Notes: generated from the sequence alone by a model not told the origin. DNA of 64,000 nucleotides from Rhodobacter sp. (GCA_027489175.1 JAIYAE010000004.1:1-64000), one strand, 5' to 3'; shown: positions 18,053 to 27,025, numbered from the stretch's first letter. Made by a program: numbers and translations.

Positions 18053-19675
18053 TCAGCCTTTGGCGAGGTCTTCGAAGAGGCGTGCCACGCCTTCCGCACC
18101 GGGGTCGTTGTGGCCTTTGAGTTTGTCGGCGGCGAGGTAGGTGGCTCTTCCGGCTTTGGCCCTCGTCATTTGGGCGGTGGCGTTGGCGCCTTCGCGGGCG
18201 GCTTTGGCGGCCGCTGCCACTCCCTGCGGCAGGGCGGCGAGGGCGGGGGCGAGGGCGTCGATCATGGTGCGGTGGCCGGGGGCGGCTCCGCCTACCTGCA
18301 TCACACGGTCAAGGCCTGCGGCGAGGGCGCCGATCCAGGTTTTGCCAGAGGCGCTCGCGTCGCCTGCGGCGGCGAAGAAGATGGCGAGGAGGACGCCGCT
18401 GGAGCCGCCCATGGTCTGCGACAACTCCATCCCGATGGCACGGTAAAGCTGGGTCGGGTCAGCGAGGGGGAGGCGGTCGAGGGCGCTTTGCAGGGCGCGG
18501 GCGGCCCCGGCGAGGGTGCTGCCGGTGTCTCCATCGCCGGACTTGGCGTCGAGGAGGTTCAGGTCAGCCTCAGCCGCGATCAGGGCCTTGCAGCAACGGT
18601 CAATCAGCGCGCGGCGGGCGGGGTGGGCGCTCGGTACGGGCTGGATCGGGGCGAGGCCGTCGGGGAGTGGTTTCACCGCGACCGCGCCAAGGGGGGCGAG
18701 GCCGGGCCAGGCGTGGGGGGCGGCGGGGGCGGCGAGGGCCGTGACTTGCGCGTGGTCCACCGGCAAAAGCGAGACGGAAAAGCCGTGCATGTCGAGCGAG
18801 GTCATCATCGCGGCGGGGCCGATGATCCATTTCGTGCGTGGCCCAAGGGGGGAGCGGGCGAGTTCCTCGGTCAGGATGCTCATTTCGAGGGGGGTGGTGC
18901 CGCCGAGGTTGTTGAGGAGGGCGACGTGGTCGCCCGCGCCCATGTGGGGGAGGAGTTTGTCGGCGACCATCTGCATGGCGGAGCGGGCGCCGGTGAAATC
19001 CACCTGTTCGATCCCCGCTTCGCCGTGGATGCCGAGGCCAAGCTCGGCCTTTCCAGCGCTGATGCGATCTTCCTTGGGGGAACCGGGGACGGTGCAGGTG
19101 TCCAAGGACATGCCGATGGAGATCGCGCCCTTGATCGTGGCTTGTGCGGCGGCGGTGATGGTGTCGAGGTCGGCGCCGGATTCTGCCATGGCCCCGGCGA
19201 TCTTGTGGACGAAGAGGGTTCCGGCAACGCCACGGGCCTGGGGCAGGTCAGGCAAGGCGATGTCGTCATCGACGATGACCATGCTGACCTTGAGGCCGAA
19301 GGCGCGGGCGCGTTCGGCGGCGAGGCCGAAGTTCAGGCGGTCGCCGGTGTAGTTCTTCACGATGAGGAGGCAGCCGGGTTTGCCGGTGACGGCGAGGATG
19401 CCGGCCAGCACGGCGTCAACGGACGGGCTGGCGAAGACGTCACCGCAGACGGCCGCCGTCAGCATGCCCTGGCCGACGAAACCGGCGTGAGAAGGTTCAT
19501 GCCCGGAGCCGCCACCGGAGACGAGGGCGACCTTGGAGCGGTCCCAATCGGTGCGGGTGACGACCTTGATGTGGGGATAGCCGTCGAGCCGCGCGAGTTT
19601 CCCGCCGCTGGTTCTGAGGAGGCCGTCAATCGCCTCGGTCACCAGTTGGTCCTTGGAGTTCATGAACTGTTTCAT
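18053..19675 (-). CDS. Dihydroxyacetone-type kinase, fused DhaK-DhaL
   Basis: 540 residues combining the substrate-binding DhaK domain (about 1-330) and the ATP-binding DhaL domain (about 350-540), the form that uses ATP directly. DhaK shows SGGGSGHEPSHAG and GLGIHGEAG with the histidine that binds the carbonyl of the substrate; DhaL shows DAKSGDGDTGSTL (metal-binding aspartates) and MGGSSGVLL. It phosphorylates dihydroxyacetone, or in related systems erythrulose. It is the last gene of the ABC transporter operon and overlaps the preceding ATPase gene by four bases, so the imported compound or its oxidation product is probably its substrate. The exact sugar is uncertain. Confidence 0.92.
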   Translation of the reverse strand: MKQFMNSKDQLVTEAIDGLLRTSGGKLARLDGYPHIKVVTRTDWDRSKVALVSGGGSGHEPSHAGFVGQGMLTAAVCGDVFASPSVDAVLAGILAVTGKPGCLLIVKNYTGDRLNFGLAAERARAFGLKVSMVIVDDDIALPDLPQARGVAGTLFVHKIAGAMAESGADLDTITAAAQATIKGAISIGMSLDTCTVPGSPKEDRISAGKAELGLGIHGEAGIEQVDFTGARSAMQMVADKLLPHMGAGDHVALLNNLGGTTPLEMSILTEELARSPLGPRTKWIIGPAAMMTSLDMHGFSVSLLPVDHAQVTALAAPAAPHAWPGLAPLGAVAVKPLPDGLAPIQPVPSAHPARRALIDRCCKALIAAEADLNLLDAKSGDGDTGSTLAGAARALQSALDRLPLADPTQLYRAIGMELSQTMGGSSGVLLAIFFAAAGDASASGKTWIGALAAGLDRVMQVGGAAPGHRTMIDALAPALAALPQGVAAAAKAAREGANATAQMTRAKAGRATYLAADKLKGHNDPGAEGVARLFEDLAKG

Positions 19676-20679
19676 GGGGTTGGTCCCTGGATGCGGTTGC
19701 CGCTGGCGTCAAACCAGAGCGGGTTTTGCGGGCGAATGTGCAGGCTGTCGCCGGGTTTCAGCGGGGTGTGGGGGTTGGTGAGGGTGATGATCTCATGCAC
19801 CCCGAGGGTCAGGTGCAGCCGGGTCTGGTCGCCAAGATGTTCGACGCGGCGGATGGTGGCGGGGGCACCTTCGCCGACGTGGATATGCTCAGGCCGGAGG
19901 CCGATCTGGGTGGCACCGGCGGGGGCGGGGCCGAACAGATCTGCGGGCAGCAGGTTGATGCGCGGCTGACCGAGGCGGGAGGCGACATAGGCGGAAACGG
20001 GGTTCTCATAGATCTCTCGCGGGGAGCCGTATTGCACGAGGCGGCCATGGTCGAGGACGCCGACATGGGTGGCCATGGTCATCGCTTCGATCTGGTCGTG
20101 GGTGACGTAAAGGAAGGTGGCGCCCAGTTCGGCGTGGATGCGCTTCAGCTCAATCCGCAGGTCGGCGCGGAGCTTTGCGTCGAGGGAAGAGAGGGGCTCG
20201 TCCATCAGGTAGATGCGGGGTTGGCGCACGAGCGCGCGGCCGATGGAGACGCGCTGCATCTCACCCCCGGACAGGGCGGTGGCCTTGTTGTCGAGCTTGT
20301 GGGGAATGCGCAGAACCTCGGCCACTTCTTGGACCCGTTTGGCGATCTGATCCTCCGGCATCGCGATCATGGGCGACCGCAGCGGGAAGGCGAGGTTGTC
20401 GCGGACGGTGAGGTGGGGGTAGAGCGAGTATTGCTGGAACACCATCGCCACATCGCGCTGGGCGGGGGTTTCGGCTTTGACGCTGTGGCCGCCGATGCGG
20501 ATGTCGCCCGCATCGGGGCGGTCGAGGCCGGCGATCAGGCGAAGGGTGGTGGTCTTGCCTGCGCCCGTTGGCCCGAGGAGGACGACGAAAGCGCCGTCGG
20601 GGATGGTCAGCGACACATCGGAAAGGGCCTTGGTCGCGCCGAAGGATTTGGTCAGGCCGGAGAGGATGACTTCAGCCAT
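19672..20679 (-). CDS. ABC transporter ATPase, UgpC/MalK type (second of two)
   Basis: 335-residue ATPase with Walker A GPTGAGKTT, signature LSGGEMQRVSIGRAL, Walker B RIYLMDEPLSSLD and a C-terminal TOBE-like regulatory domain (IGLRPEHIHVGEG). The ATG at 20679 was chosen since it overlaps the upstream ATPase gene and starts directly at MAEVILSGLTK; an earlier in-frame start adds a proline-rich stretch read from inside the upstream gene. Two different ATPases in one operon suggest a heterodimer, as in the rhizobial glycerol ABC system. Confidence 0.9.
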   Translation of the reverse strand: MAEVILSGLTKSFGATKALSDVSLTIPDGAFVVLLGPTGAGKTTTLRLIAGLDRPDAGDIRIGGHSVKAETPAQRDVAMVFQQYSLYPHLTVRDNLAFPLRSPMIAMPEDQIAKRVQEVAEVLRIPHKLDNKATALSGGEMQRVSIGRALVRQPRIYLMDEPLSSLDAKLRADLRIELKRIHAELGATFLYVTHDQIEAMTMATHVGVLDHGRLVQYGSPREIYENPVSAYVASRLGQPRINLLPADLFGPAPAGATQIGLRPEHIHVGEGAPATIRRVEHLGDQTRLHLTLGVHEIITLTNPHTPLKPGDSLHIRPQNPLWFDASGNRIQGPTP

Positions 20680-21766
20680 GGTGGACCCCGGCATTGGCGG
20701 CGGTGCGGAAGGCGCGGCCGGTGGTGGCGTCGAAGAGGGAAAGCGTGCGGGGGTTGAGGGTGAGGCCAACCGCCTCGCCCACCTTTACCGACTGTGCGGC
20801 GGGGGCGCGGGCCTTGATTTGGCCGTGGGGGGTGGAAAGGGTGACGATCTGGGTGGTGCCAAGGTACTCCGTCGCCTCCACCCGCCCGCGATAGGGGCTG
20901 GCGTCGGTCAGGCCCACATGCTCGGGGCGGACCCCGAGAACGAGGTTGCCTGCGGCGGGTTCCTGAAGTTCGGGCAGGGACATCGGCACTTCGCCCAGTT
21001 GGACGGTCGTCGCTCCCGCTGCAGCAGTGCCCTCGAAGCGCAGGAAATTCATCGACGGGCTGCCGATGAAATCGGCGACGAACAGGGTGGCCGGGTGGTC
21101 ATAGATATCCTGCGGCGTGCCGAACTGTTCGACGACGCCGTGGTTCATCACCACGATCTTGTCGCCCATCTGCATCGCCTCCAACTGGTCGTGCGTCACG
21201 TAGACGGTGGTCGCCTTCATCCGGTCGTGCAGCGCGCGAAGTTCTTCGGACATGTGTTCCCGAAACTCGGCATCCAGCGCGCCAAGGGGTTCGTCCATCA
21301 TGAAGGCCTTGGGGCTGCGCACGATGGCGCGGCCCAGGGCCACCCGCTGGCGATCCCCGCCGGACAGCCCGCCGACCGGTTTGTCGAGGATATCGGTGAT
21401 GCCAAGAATGCGGGCGACCTCCGCCACCTTGGCCTGAACCTGCGCCTTCGGCATGCCCTGGCTGACCAGGGGATAGCTGATGTTTTTCCGCACGTTCATA
21501 TGCGGGTAGAGGGCGAACATCTGGAAGACCATGGCGATGTCGCGCTGGGAAGCGGGCTTTTGGCTGACATCCTCACCATCGATCAGGATCTGGCCGGAGG
21601 TGGGGAGTTCTAGGCCGGCGATCATGCGAAGGGTGGTGGTCTTGCCGCAGCCGGAGGGGCCGAGAAGCATGAAGAATTCACCGTCCTTGATGGTGAAGGA
21701 GGACCCCTTTACGGCGGTAAAGGCGCCGAATTCCTTGCGCAGATTCTTGATGACGATTTCAGCCAA
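20672..21766 (-). CDS. ABC transporter ATPase, UgpC/MalK type (first of two)
   Basis: 364-residue ATPase with Walker A GPSGCGKTT, signature LSGGDRQRVALGRA, Walker B AFMMDEPLGALD and a TOBE domain with VLGVRPEHVGL. The start is a TTG at 21766, which gives the standard MAEIVIKNLRKEF and has AGGAG about ten bases upstream. It overlaps the VOC gene before it by eight bases and the next ATPase gene by eight bases, so translation of the three is probably coupled. Confidence 0.88.
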   Translation of the reverse strand: MAEIVIKNLRKEFGAFTAVKGSSFTIKDGEFFMLLGPSGCGKTTTLRMIAGLELPTSGQILIDGEDVSQKPASQRDIAMVFQMFALYPHMNVRKNISYPLVSQGMPKAQVQAKVAEVARILGITDILDKPVGGLSGGDRQRVALGRAIVRSPKAFMMDEPLGALDAEFREHMSEELRALHDRMKATTVYVTHDQLEAMQMGDKIVVMNHGVVEQFGTPQDIYDHPATLFVADFIGSPSMNFLRFEGTAAAGATTVQLGEVPMSLPELQEPAAGNLVLGVRPEHVGLTDASPYRGRVEATEYLGTTQIVTLSTPHGQIKARAPAAQSVKVGEAVGLTLNPRTLSLFDATTGRAFRTAANAGVHHG

Positions 21767-22130
21767 GGGGAATCTCCTGTCCGGCGCGGATGAGGTTGCC
21801 GTTAAGGTCGAGAAGCGCCAGTTCGCGCATGCCCCAAGGCTTGTCGGCGGCCCGTTCAAGGCGTGGGATGCCGGCGGCGGGCAGGCCAAGGGCGCCCCAT
21901 TCGGCATCCAAAGCGTTGATGTCGGAGGGCCGCAGGTAGGCGCCATGGTCGCATTTGAAGGGGTCAAGAGTAGCGTGGTGGAAGAAATGCACCTCGGCCC
22001 CTTCGCGCTTCATCAGAAGGTATTCGTCGTCAAGATAGACGGTGTGAAACCCCAGCCGCTGCCAGAAGGCCTGCGTCTTGGCCATGTCGCGGGCGGGAAG
22101 GATGGGGGAGAGCTTTTCCAGCATGGTCAT
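21759..22130 (-). CDS. VOC-fold (glyoxalase / bleomycin-resistance-like) protein
   Basis: 123 residues of the vicinal-oxygen-chelate fold. It begins MTMLEKLSPILPARDMAKTQAFWQRLGF and has a histidine pair (EVHFFHH) and a late glutamine/asparagine-rich strand, like bleomycin-resistance-type proteins. The ATG at 22130 overlaps the stop of the small membrane gene (ATGA). A VOC protein inside a sugar ABC operon is unusual; it might detoxify a dicarbonyl such as methylglyoxal formed from triose phosphate, but metal-binding residues for glyoxalase I are not obviously complete. Confidence 0.75.
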   Translation of the reverse strand: MTMLEKLSPILPARDMAKTQAFWQRLGFHTVYLDDEYLLMKREGAEVHFFHHATLDPFKCDHGAYLRPSDINALDAEWGALGLPAAGIPRLERAADKPWGMRELALLDLNGNLIRAGQEIPLG

Positions 22131-22315
22131 TCCGGGAAATGGCTGGTGATGATGAACATCACGGTGCCGACAAGGGTCACAAGGAAGGACCAGGTGTAGG
22201 CCCAAAGGAAGAAGGGCTGCATCAGCATCACCACGCCCAGCGCGATGAGGACGGTGGCAAGGTTTTCCCAGGGGCCGCGGCGGAAACGGAGGAGACCGGA
22301 GAGAAAGGCGCTCAT
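22127..22315 (-). CDS. Small membrane protein of the ABC operon
   Basis: 62 residues with two predicted helices (NLATVLIALGVVMLMQPFFLW and WSFLVTLVGTVMFIITS). It lies between the permease pair and the VOC gene and overlaps the latter by four bases. Glycerol-type ABC operons of rhizobia also carry a small membrane protein of unknown role, which may be comparable; I could not assign a family with certainty. The ribosome-binding site (GGTGAT) is weak. Confidence 0.65.
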   Translation of the reverse strand: MSAFLSGLLRFRRGPWENLATVLIALGVVMLMQPFFLWAYTWSFLVTLVGTVMFIITSHFPE

Positions 22316-22351
22316 TTTGGATCACCGGGGGCACGCGTGGTCCCGCGGGCA

Positions 22352-22403
22352 CGAGTTTTCTGCGAAAACTCGGGGGCGGGACGGGATTTTTCGCAGAAAA
22401 ATC
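22352..22403. other. Two tandem hairpins inside the ABC operon
   Basis: CGAGTTTTC-TGC-GAAAACTCG (22352-22372) and GATTTTTC-GCA-GAAAAATC (22385-22403), starting four bases past the stop of the permease at 22407. They belong to the same A/T-core hairpin type as those at 14242-14308 and 30586-30630. Here they lie between two same-strand genes and could reduce read-through from the permease genes to the ATPase genes, or stabilise the upstream mRNA. Confidence 0.6.
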
Positions 22404-22406
22404 GTG

Positions 22407-23348
22407 TCATTTGCGGACGGCTCCGAAGGTGATCCCGCGCAGGAGGTGTTTGCGCAGAAGGATGGTGAAGATCATCACGGGCAGGAGGAAGAGCGTTGCC
22501 CCTGCGGCCACGGCGGGCCAGTCCTGGCCGCCGACGCCGATGATCGTGGGGATGAAGGGCGGGGCGGTCTGGGCGTTGCCGCTCGTGAGGAGCACGGCGA
22601 AGGCGTATTCGTTCCAGGCGAAGATCAGGCAGAAGATCGCGGTCGAGGCGATGCCGGTGGCGGCTTGTGGCAGCACCACTTTGCGGAAGGCCTGAAAGCG
22701 GGTGTAGCCGTCGATCAGCGCGGCCTCCTCATACTCACGCGGGATCTCGTCGATGAAGCCTTTCAGGAGCCAGACGGCGAGGGAGATGTTCACCCCGGTG
22801 TAGAGGAGGATCATCCCGAGATGCGTGTCCGATAGCCCAAGTTCCCGGTACATCAGGTAAATCGGGATGGCGACGGCGATGGGCGGCATCATCCGGGTCG
22901 AGAGGATGAAGAACAGAAGGTCATCCTTCAGCGGCACCTTGAAGCGGCTGAAGGCATAGGCTGCAAGGGTGCCAAGGACGATCGAGAGGAAGGTCGACCC
23001 GAAACCGATGATGACCGAGTTCAGGAAGCGCTCACCAAACCTCGACGGTCCGGCGATGACCATGCCGTCTTCGCGGACAACCTCGTCATACCAGGTCTCA
23101 GGTGGGGGGAGGGCCGCAAAATCCTCGGCCGCGATGCGGGTTCGGGTGGTGAAAAGGTTGACGTAGCCTTCAAGCGATGGGTCGAAGATCACCTTCGGCG
23201 GGTAGGAAATGCTGTCGGGCCCGGATTTGAACCCGGTGGAGATGATCCAGACCAGGGGCAGCAGGGTGATGAAGGCGTAGGCCACCACGAGGATGCCGGC
23301 CAGCCATTTTGACGCGCGTGAGGGTTCGGTGACGGAATAAGCGCTCAT
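22407..23348 (-). CDS. ABC transporter permease, MalG type
   Basis: 313-residue inner-membrane permease with six helices. The ATPase-contact loop EYEEAALIDGYTRFQAFRKVVLP contains the EAA motif of the carbohydrate (CUT1) family. The ATG at 23348 is preferred over an earlier in-frame start because it overlaps the partner permease stop (ATGA) and begins a normal cytoplasmic N-terminus. A long periplasmic loop of about 60 residues follows the first helix. Confidence 0.9.
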   Translation of the reverse strand: MSAYSVTEPSRASKWLAGILVVAYAFITLLPLVWIISTGFKSGPDSISYPPKVIFDPSLEGYVNLFTTRTRIAAEDFAALPPPETWYDEVVREDGMVIAGPSRFGERFLNSVIIGFGSTFLSIVLGTLAAYAFSRFKVPLKDDLLFFILSTRMMPPIAVAIPIYLMYRELGLSDTHLGMILLYTGVNISLAVWLLKGFIDEIPREYEEAALIDGYTRFQAFRKVVLPQAATGIASTAIFCLIFAWNEYAFAVLLTSGNAQTAPPFIPTIIGVGGQDWPAVAAGATLFLLPVMIFTILLRKHLLRGITFGAVRK

Positions 23349-24301
23349 CTTTCCTTCACCTTGTTCAGGGCTTTGACGTAGATGCTGGCGAGGCCGAAGA
23401 CGGTGACAAAAAGGATGATCGCGTAGGCGCTGGAATAGCCGGTGCGCCATTTCTCGAACGCTTCGCGCTTGAGGTCGATGGAGGTGAGGAGGGTTTCATT
23501 CCCTGGGCCGCCGCCGGTCAGAAGGGTGACCATGTCGAACATCTTGAAGTTCTCGATGCCCCGGAACAGCACTGCCAGCATCAGGAAGGGCAGCACCATC
23601 GGCACGGTGATCGTCCAGAACTGCCGCCATTTGGAGGCGCGGTCGACCTCAGCGGCCTCGTAGATGTAGTCGGGGATCGAGCGGAGGCCGGCGAGGCAGA
23701 TCAGCATGACGAAAGGCGTCCACATCCAGGTGTCGACGATGATGATCGACCAAGGGGCCAGCCCGCCGGGGCCAAGCATGGAGAAGCTGGAGGCGGGGAT
23801 GCCGGTGACCAGTTCCACGATATAATTGATCAGGCCGATCTGCGGCTGGTAGAGGAAGGTCCAGAAGTTGCCCACGACGGCGGGCGACAGCATCATCGGC
23901 AGCACGATGAGGGTGGTCACCAGATCGTTGCCTTTGAACTTGCGGTTGATCAGCCAGGCGAGGGTGAAGCCGATCACCACTTGCAGGACGATGGTCCAGA
24001 CCAAGAAATGCGCCGTGGTCTGCATGTTGGCCCAGGTGCCCTCATCCGTCAGGATGCGCTCGTAGTTGCGCAGGCCGACCCATTCTACCTCACGGTTGGG
24101 GCGGTTGGCGGCAAAGTTGGTGAAGGAAAGCCGCACCGTCCAGATCAGCGGGAAGATGTTGATCGCGAGCAGAAGGAAGATCGTCGGGGCGACGAAGATC
24201 CAGGCGATGGCGCGGTCTGACAACCCGCGCAGGCGGCGGGCGACGGGCGCGGGTGTGGCGCGGGCGGCGGCCTCGATCGGGTTGGGGAGGGGGTTGGTCA
24301 T
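23345..24301 (-). CDS. ABC transporter permease, MalF type
   Basis: 318-residue permease with six predicted helices and the EAA loop YIYEAAEVDRASKWRQFWTITVP. ATG at 24301 was chosen because ACGGGAC stands at a normal distance; a TTG six bases earlier is also possible. It pairs with the downstream MalG-type permease (four-base overlap) to form the channel of a CUT1 importer. Confidence 0.9.
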   Translation of the reverse strand: MTNPLPNPIEAAARATPAPVARRLRGLSDRAIAWIFVAPTIFLLLAINIFPLIWTVRLSFTNFAANRPNREVEWVGLRNYERILTDEGTWANMQTTAHFLVWTIVLQVVIGFTLAWLINRKFKGNDLVTTLIVLPMMLSPAVVGNFWTFLYQPQIGLINYIVELVTGIPASSFSMLGPGGLAPWSIIIVDTWMWTPFVMLICLAGLRSIPDYIYEAAEVDRASKWRQFWTITVPMVLPFLMLAVLFRGIENFKMFDMVTLLTGGGPGNETLLTSIDLKREAFEKWRTGYSSAYAIILFVTVFGLASIYVKALNKVKER

Positions 24302-24394
24302 TGGCAATGTCCCGTTGGCGCGAGGGGACGACTGGCGCCCTCACCCTGCTCCCCCTCCCCTTGGGGGGAAGGGGGTTTGCTGTGGTAGGTGGGT

Positions 24395-24419
24395 GCGCCC
24401 CCGCAGGTTTCGGGGGCGC
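24395..24419 (-). other. Stem-loop between binding-protein and permease genes
   Basis: GCGCCCCCG / CGGGGGCGC, 9-bp perfect stem with a seven-base loop, ten bases past the minus-strand stop of the binding-protein gene. A second G/C hairpin (CCCCTCCCC against GGGGAAGGGG) lies close by near 24350-24375. Probably protects the binding-protein mRNA, as proposed for the frcB hairpin. Confidence 0.55.
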
Positions 24420-24428
24420 GGTGCAGGC

Positions 24429-25745
24429 TTAAAGCTTGCCTTCGTCCTGGAAGACTTCGGTCCAGTCCGCGATCAGACCGTCCAGCGCCTCTTGTGCCGT
24501 GCCCTGATCGGCCACGACGAAGTTGTGCACGCGTTCCTGCATCGCCAGCAGCAGCTGGGCATAGGCCGGTTCCTGCCAGAAGTCCTGGACCCCGCCCATC
24601 GCTTCAAGGAAGTCGCCGGCGAAGGGGGCGGTGTTCACGAAGTTCGGGTCTTCCAGCACGGCCTTGTGGCAGGAATAGCCACCAGCGGCCCACCACTTCT
24701 TCTGCACTTCGGCATCGGCGAACCATTTGATGTAGGCGAGTGCCCCATCCATGTTGTCGGTGTTCGCCACAACGCTGATGCCCTGACCGCCCAGCGTGGA
24801 GGCTGCGACGTTCTGCGCCGGGTTCACGAAGAAGTCGATCTTGTCGCCGCCCACGGTCGGGTCAGCGGCAAGGCCCGGGAAGAAGGCGAACCAGTTCATC
24901 GCCATCGCCACCTGACCGGATTTGAATGCGTCCAGCGACTGTTCCATATAGGCGTTGTCATAGCCGGGGGGCGTCGCGGTCTGGTAGAGGGTCTTGTAGA
25001 ACTCCAGCGCCTCAACCGCCTCGGGCGAGTTTACGGCGCCTTCCATGTCGTACTTGCCGGGGGTGTTTTCATACTTGAAGCCCCAGGCGTAAAGCGCGCC
25101 GGTCACGCCCATGGTGATGCCTTCCGACCCACGCTCGGTGAAGATCGAGGCGCCGTAGACCGTCTTGCCGTCAATCTCGCGCCCTTGGAAGAACTGCGCG
25201 ATCTGGAGAAGTTCTTTCTGCGACTGGGGTTCGCGCAGGTCCTGACCGGTGGCTTCCTTGTAGGCGGCCATGATCTCGGGGTTGGTGAACCAGTCCTTGC
25301 GGTAGAACCAGCCGTTCGCATCGCCCATCGCGGGCAGGGCGTAATAGTTCGGCTCACCCTTCGGCCAGGTCGAATAGGCGCGGACGGTGGCGGGGGCGAA
25401 GTCATCCATGCTGATGCCTTCGGCGGCGAAGAAATCGTTCAGCTTCACGTACCAGCCGTTTTCGGCCGCGCCGCCAAGCCACTGGCTGTCGCCGATCAGA
25501 AGGTCGCAGAGCTGCCCGCCCGAGTTGAGTTCGTTCAGGATGCGGTCGGCGAAGTTCGGCCATGGCACGAATTCGAAATTCATCTTGGTGCCGGTCTGGG
25601 CCTCAAAATCCTTGGACAGTTCCACCAGCGCGTTCGCCGGGTCCCAGGCGGCCCAGCAAAGCGTCAGTTCATTGGCTTGGGCATTGGCCTGCGCCGACCA
25701 GACGAGCGCAAGCGCCGCGGATGCGGCAAGTATCTTCCGTTTCAT
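24429..25745 (-). CDS. ABC transporter solute-binding protein
   Basis: 438-residue exported receptor of the carbohydrate type (SBP_bac_1 cluster). The signal peptide covers about residues 1-23 (KRKILAASAALALVWSAQANAQ). The mature part starts NELTLCWAAWDPANALVELSKDFEAQTG and contains LLIGDSQWLGGAAENGWYVKL, close to receptors of sugar alcohols and glycerol. The ATG at 25745 has GGGAGG upstream. It is the first gene of the operon and lies behind the promoter and operator at 25810-25862. Confidence 0.9.
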   Translation of the reverse strand: MKRKILAASAALALVWSAQANAQANELTLCWAAWDPANALVELSKDFEAQTGTKMNFEFVPWPNFADRILNELNSGGQLCDLLIGDSQWLGGAAENGWYVKLNDFFAAEGISMDDFAPATVRAYSTWPKGEPNYYALPAMGDANGWFYRKDWFTNPEIMAAYKEATGQDLREPQSQKELLQIAQFFQGREIDGKTVYGASIFTERGSEGITMGVTGALYAWGFKYENTPGKYDMEGAVNSPEAVEALEFYKTLYQTATPPGYDNAYMEQSLDAFKSGQVAMAMNWFAFFPGLAADPTVGGDKIDFFVNPAQNVAASTLGGQGISVVANTDNMDGALAYIKWFADAEVQKKWWAAGGYSCHKAVLEDPNFVNTAPFAGDFLEAMGGVQDFWQEPAYAQLLLAMQERVHNFVVADQGTAQEALDGLIADWTEVFQDEGKL

Positions 25746-25809
25746 GGTAGTCCTCCCACTGTGGTTGCTATGTGCCCGTACCGGTGGCCGGGCCTTCTGG
25801 ATTGACGCT

Positions 25810-25839
25810 ACGATAGACAGGGGCAGAGGCGGCTGTAAA
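25810..25839 (-). promoter_or_regulatory. Predicted promoter of the ABC-kinase operon
   Basis: On the minus strand TTTACA (25834-25839) and TATCGT (25810-25815) are 18 bases apart, a reasonable sigma-70-type pair about 65 bases before the binding-protein start. The operator-like site at 25847-25862 abuts the -35 element. Confidence 0.45.
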
Positions 25840-25846
25840 GCATTTT

Positions 25847-25862
25847 TGAGGTACGTCCCTCA
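25847..25862. promoter_or_regulatory. LacI-type operator in front of the ABC operon
   Basis: TGAGGTACGTCCCTCA is an imperfect 16-bp palindrome with seven of eight pairs matching and a central ACGT. The same TGAGGTACGTC occurs in front of the LacI-type regulator gene at 27026-27041, which makes a shared operator of that regulator likely. Confidence 0.65.
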
Positions 25863-25903
25863 TTTTGCGGCACAGGCCTGTTTCAAAGCGATTTGGACGG
25901 TGG

Positions 25904-26983
25904 TCAGGCGGCGGTATCGGCTGGTTCGGCGGCTGAGAAAGCGGCCGAATCGGGGATGGGCGGCAGGTTTTCCCGCAGGACAATCTCGATCCGGATCTGT
26001 TCCTGCCCTGCATCCAGCGGCAGATTGTCCGCCTTGGCGCGCAAGACGCGCAGGGTGCTGCGGGCCAGATGGCCAAGGTTCTGGGTGATGACGGCGGTGA
26101 TCTCACCCCCCTCAAGCGCCTGGCGGACATGGGGGGTCAACTCATGGCAGATGACGACGAGTTTGCCGGAAAGACCCATATCGTCAATGACTTGGGTCAA
26201 GGCACGGTGGCCGTCGCCCATGGCATAGATGCCGCGCACGCCGGGCGCGTTGGTCAGCCGTTCCGCCACCACCTGCCGCAGGGTCTGGCCCGAGCCATGG
26301 GTTTCCAGCGAAGGCAGCACGTCCAATTGCGGGAAATCGCGCAGCATCACCTCATCAAAGCCGCGGCGGCGTTCGATCATGTCGCGCGCCAAAAGCGACT
26401 GGCCCAGCACCAGCACTTGCGCTGGGGCAGGCCCAAGGAAACGACCCATCAGAACCCCCGCCGTGCGCCCAGCGGCGCGGTTGTCGGTGCCGATGAAATG
26501 GTCGCGCCCGGTGTTGGGCAGGTCTGACACCAGAGCCACGACCGGCAGGCCCTTGGCGCGAAGCGCGCGAATCGCGTCGCGCAGGATCGGGGTTTCCGGG
26601 GCCATCAGCGCCACGCCGGAATACCCGCGCCCGGGCAGGCTGGTCAAAAGGGCGGCGAGGGCATGCGGATCCTCAGCCGGGAAGCGGTGGAGCCGCAGGT
26701 CCATTCGCGCAGCGGCGGCGATGGACCCTGCATCGGTCAAGGCATCGGCAAGTGTTTGAACAAACTGGCTTTCCGTGTCTGGCAGCACCACGGCCATCCG
26801 GTAATTCCGGCTGCGTGCAAGGTTCGCGGCTGTCAGATCGCGGACATAGCCCAGCTTTACGATGGCATCATTCACCGCGCGGATCGTCTTTTCGCGCACG
26901 CCGGGGCGGGCGTTCAGGACGCGGTCCACGGTGGCCAGACTGACGCCAGCCTCACGCGCGATGTCGTTGACGGTTGGCCGCAC
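25904..26983 (-). CDS. LacI-family transcriptional regulator
   Basis: 359-residue repressor with the LacI helix-turn-helix at the very N-terminus (TVNDIAREAGVSLATVDRVLN) and hinge (RPGVREKTIRAV), then a periplasmic-binding-like effector domain (VVLPDTESQFVQTLADAL). It is encoded directly upstream of the ABC-kinase operon in the same direction and is flanked by two copies of TGAGGTACGTC, so it probably represses both itself and the operon. Its inducer would be the imported sugar or a phosphorylated product. Confidence 0.92.
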   Translation of the reverse strand: MRPTVNDIAREAGVSLATVDRVLNARPGVREKTIRAVNDAIVKLGYVRDLTAANLARSRNYRMAVVLPDTESQFVQTLADALTDAGSIAAAARMDLRLHRFPAEDPHALAALLTSLPGRGYSGVALMAPETPILRDAIRALRAKGLPVVALVSDLPNTGRDHFIGTDNRAAGRTAGVLMGRFLGPAPAQVLVLGQSLLARDMIERRRGFDEVMLRDFPQLDVLPSLETHGSGQTLRQVVAERLTNAPGVRGIYAMGDGHRALTQVIDDMGLSGKLVVICHELTPHVRQALEGGEITAVITQNLGHLARSTLRVLRAKADNLPLDAGQEQIRIEIVLRENLPPIPDSAAFSAAEPADTAA

Positions 26984-27025
26984 GGGACCGCCTCCAAGCT
27001 CTTTCCGCGACTATCGGTTTCAGCG

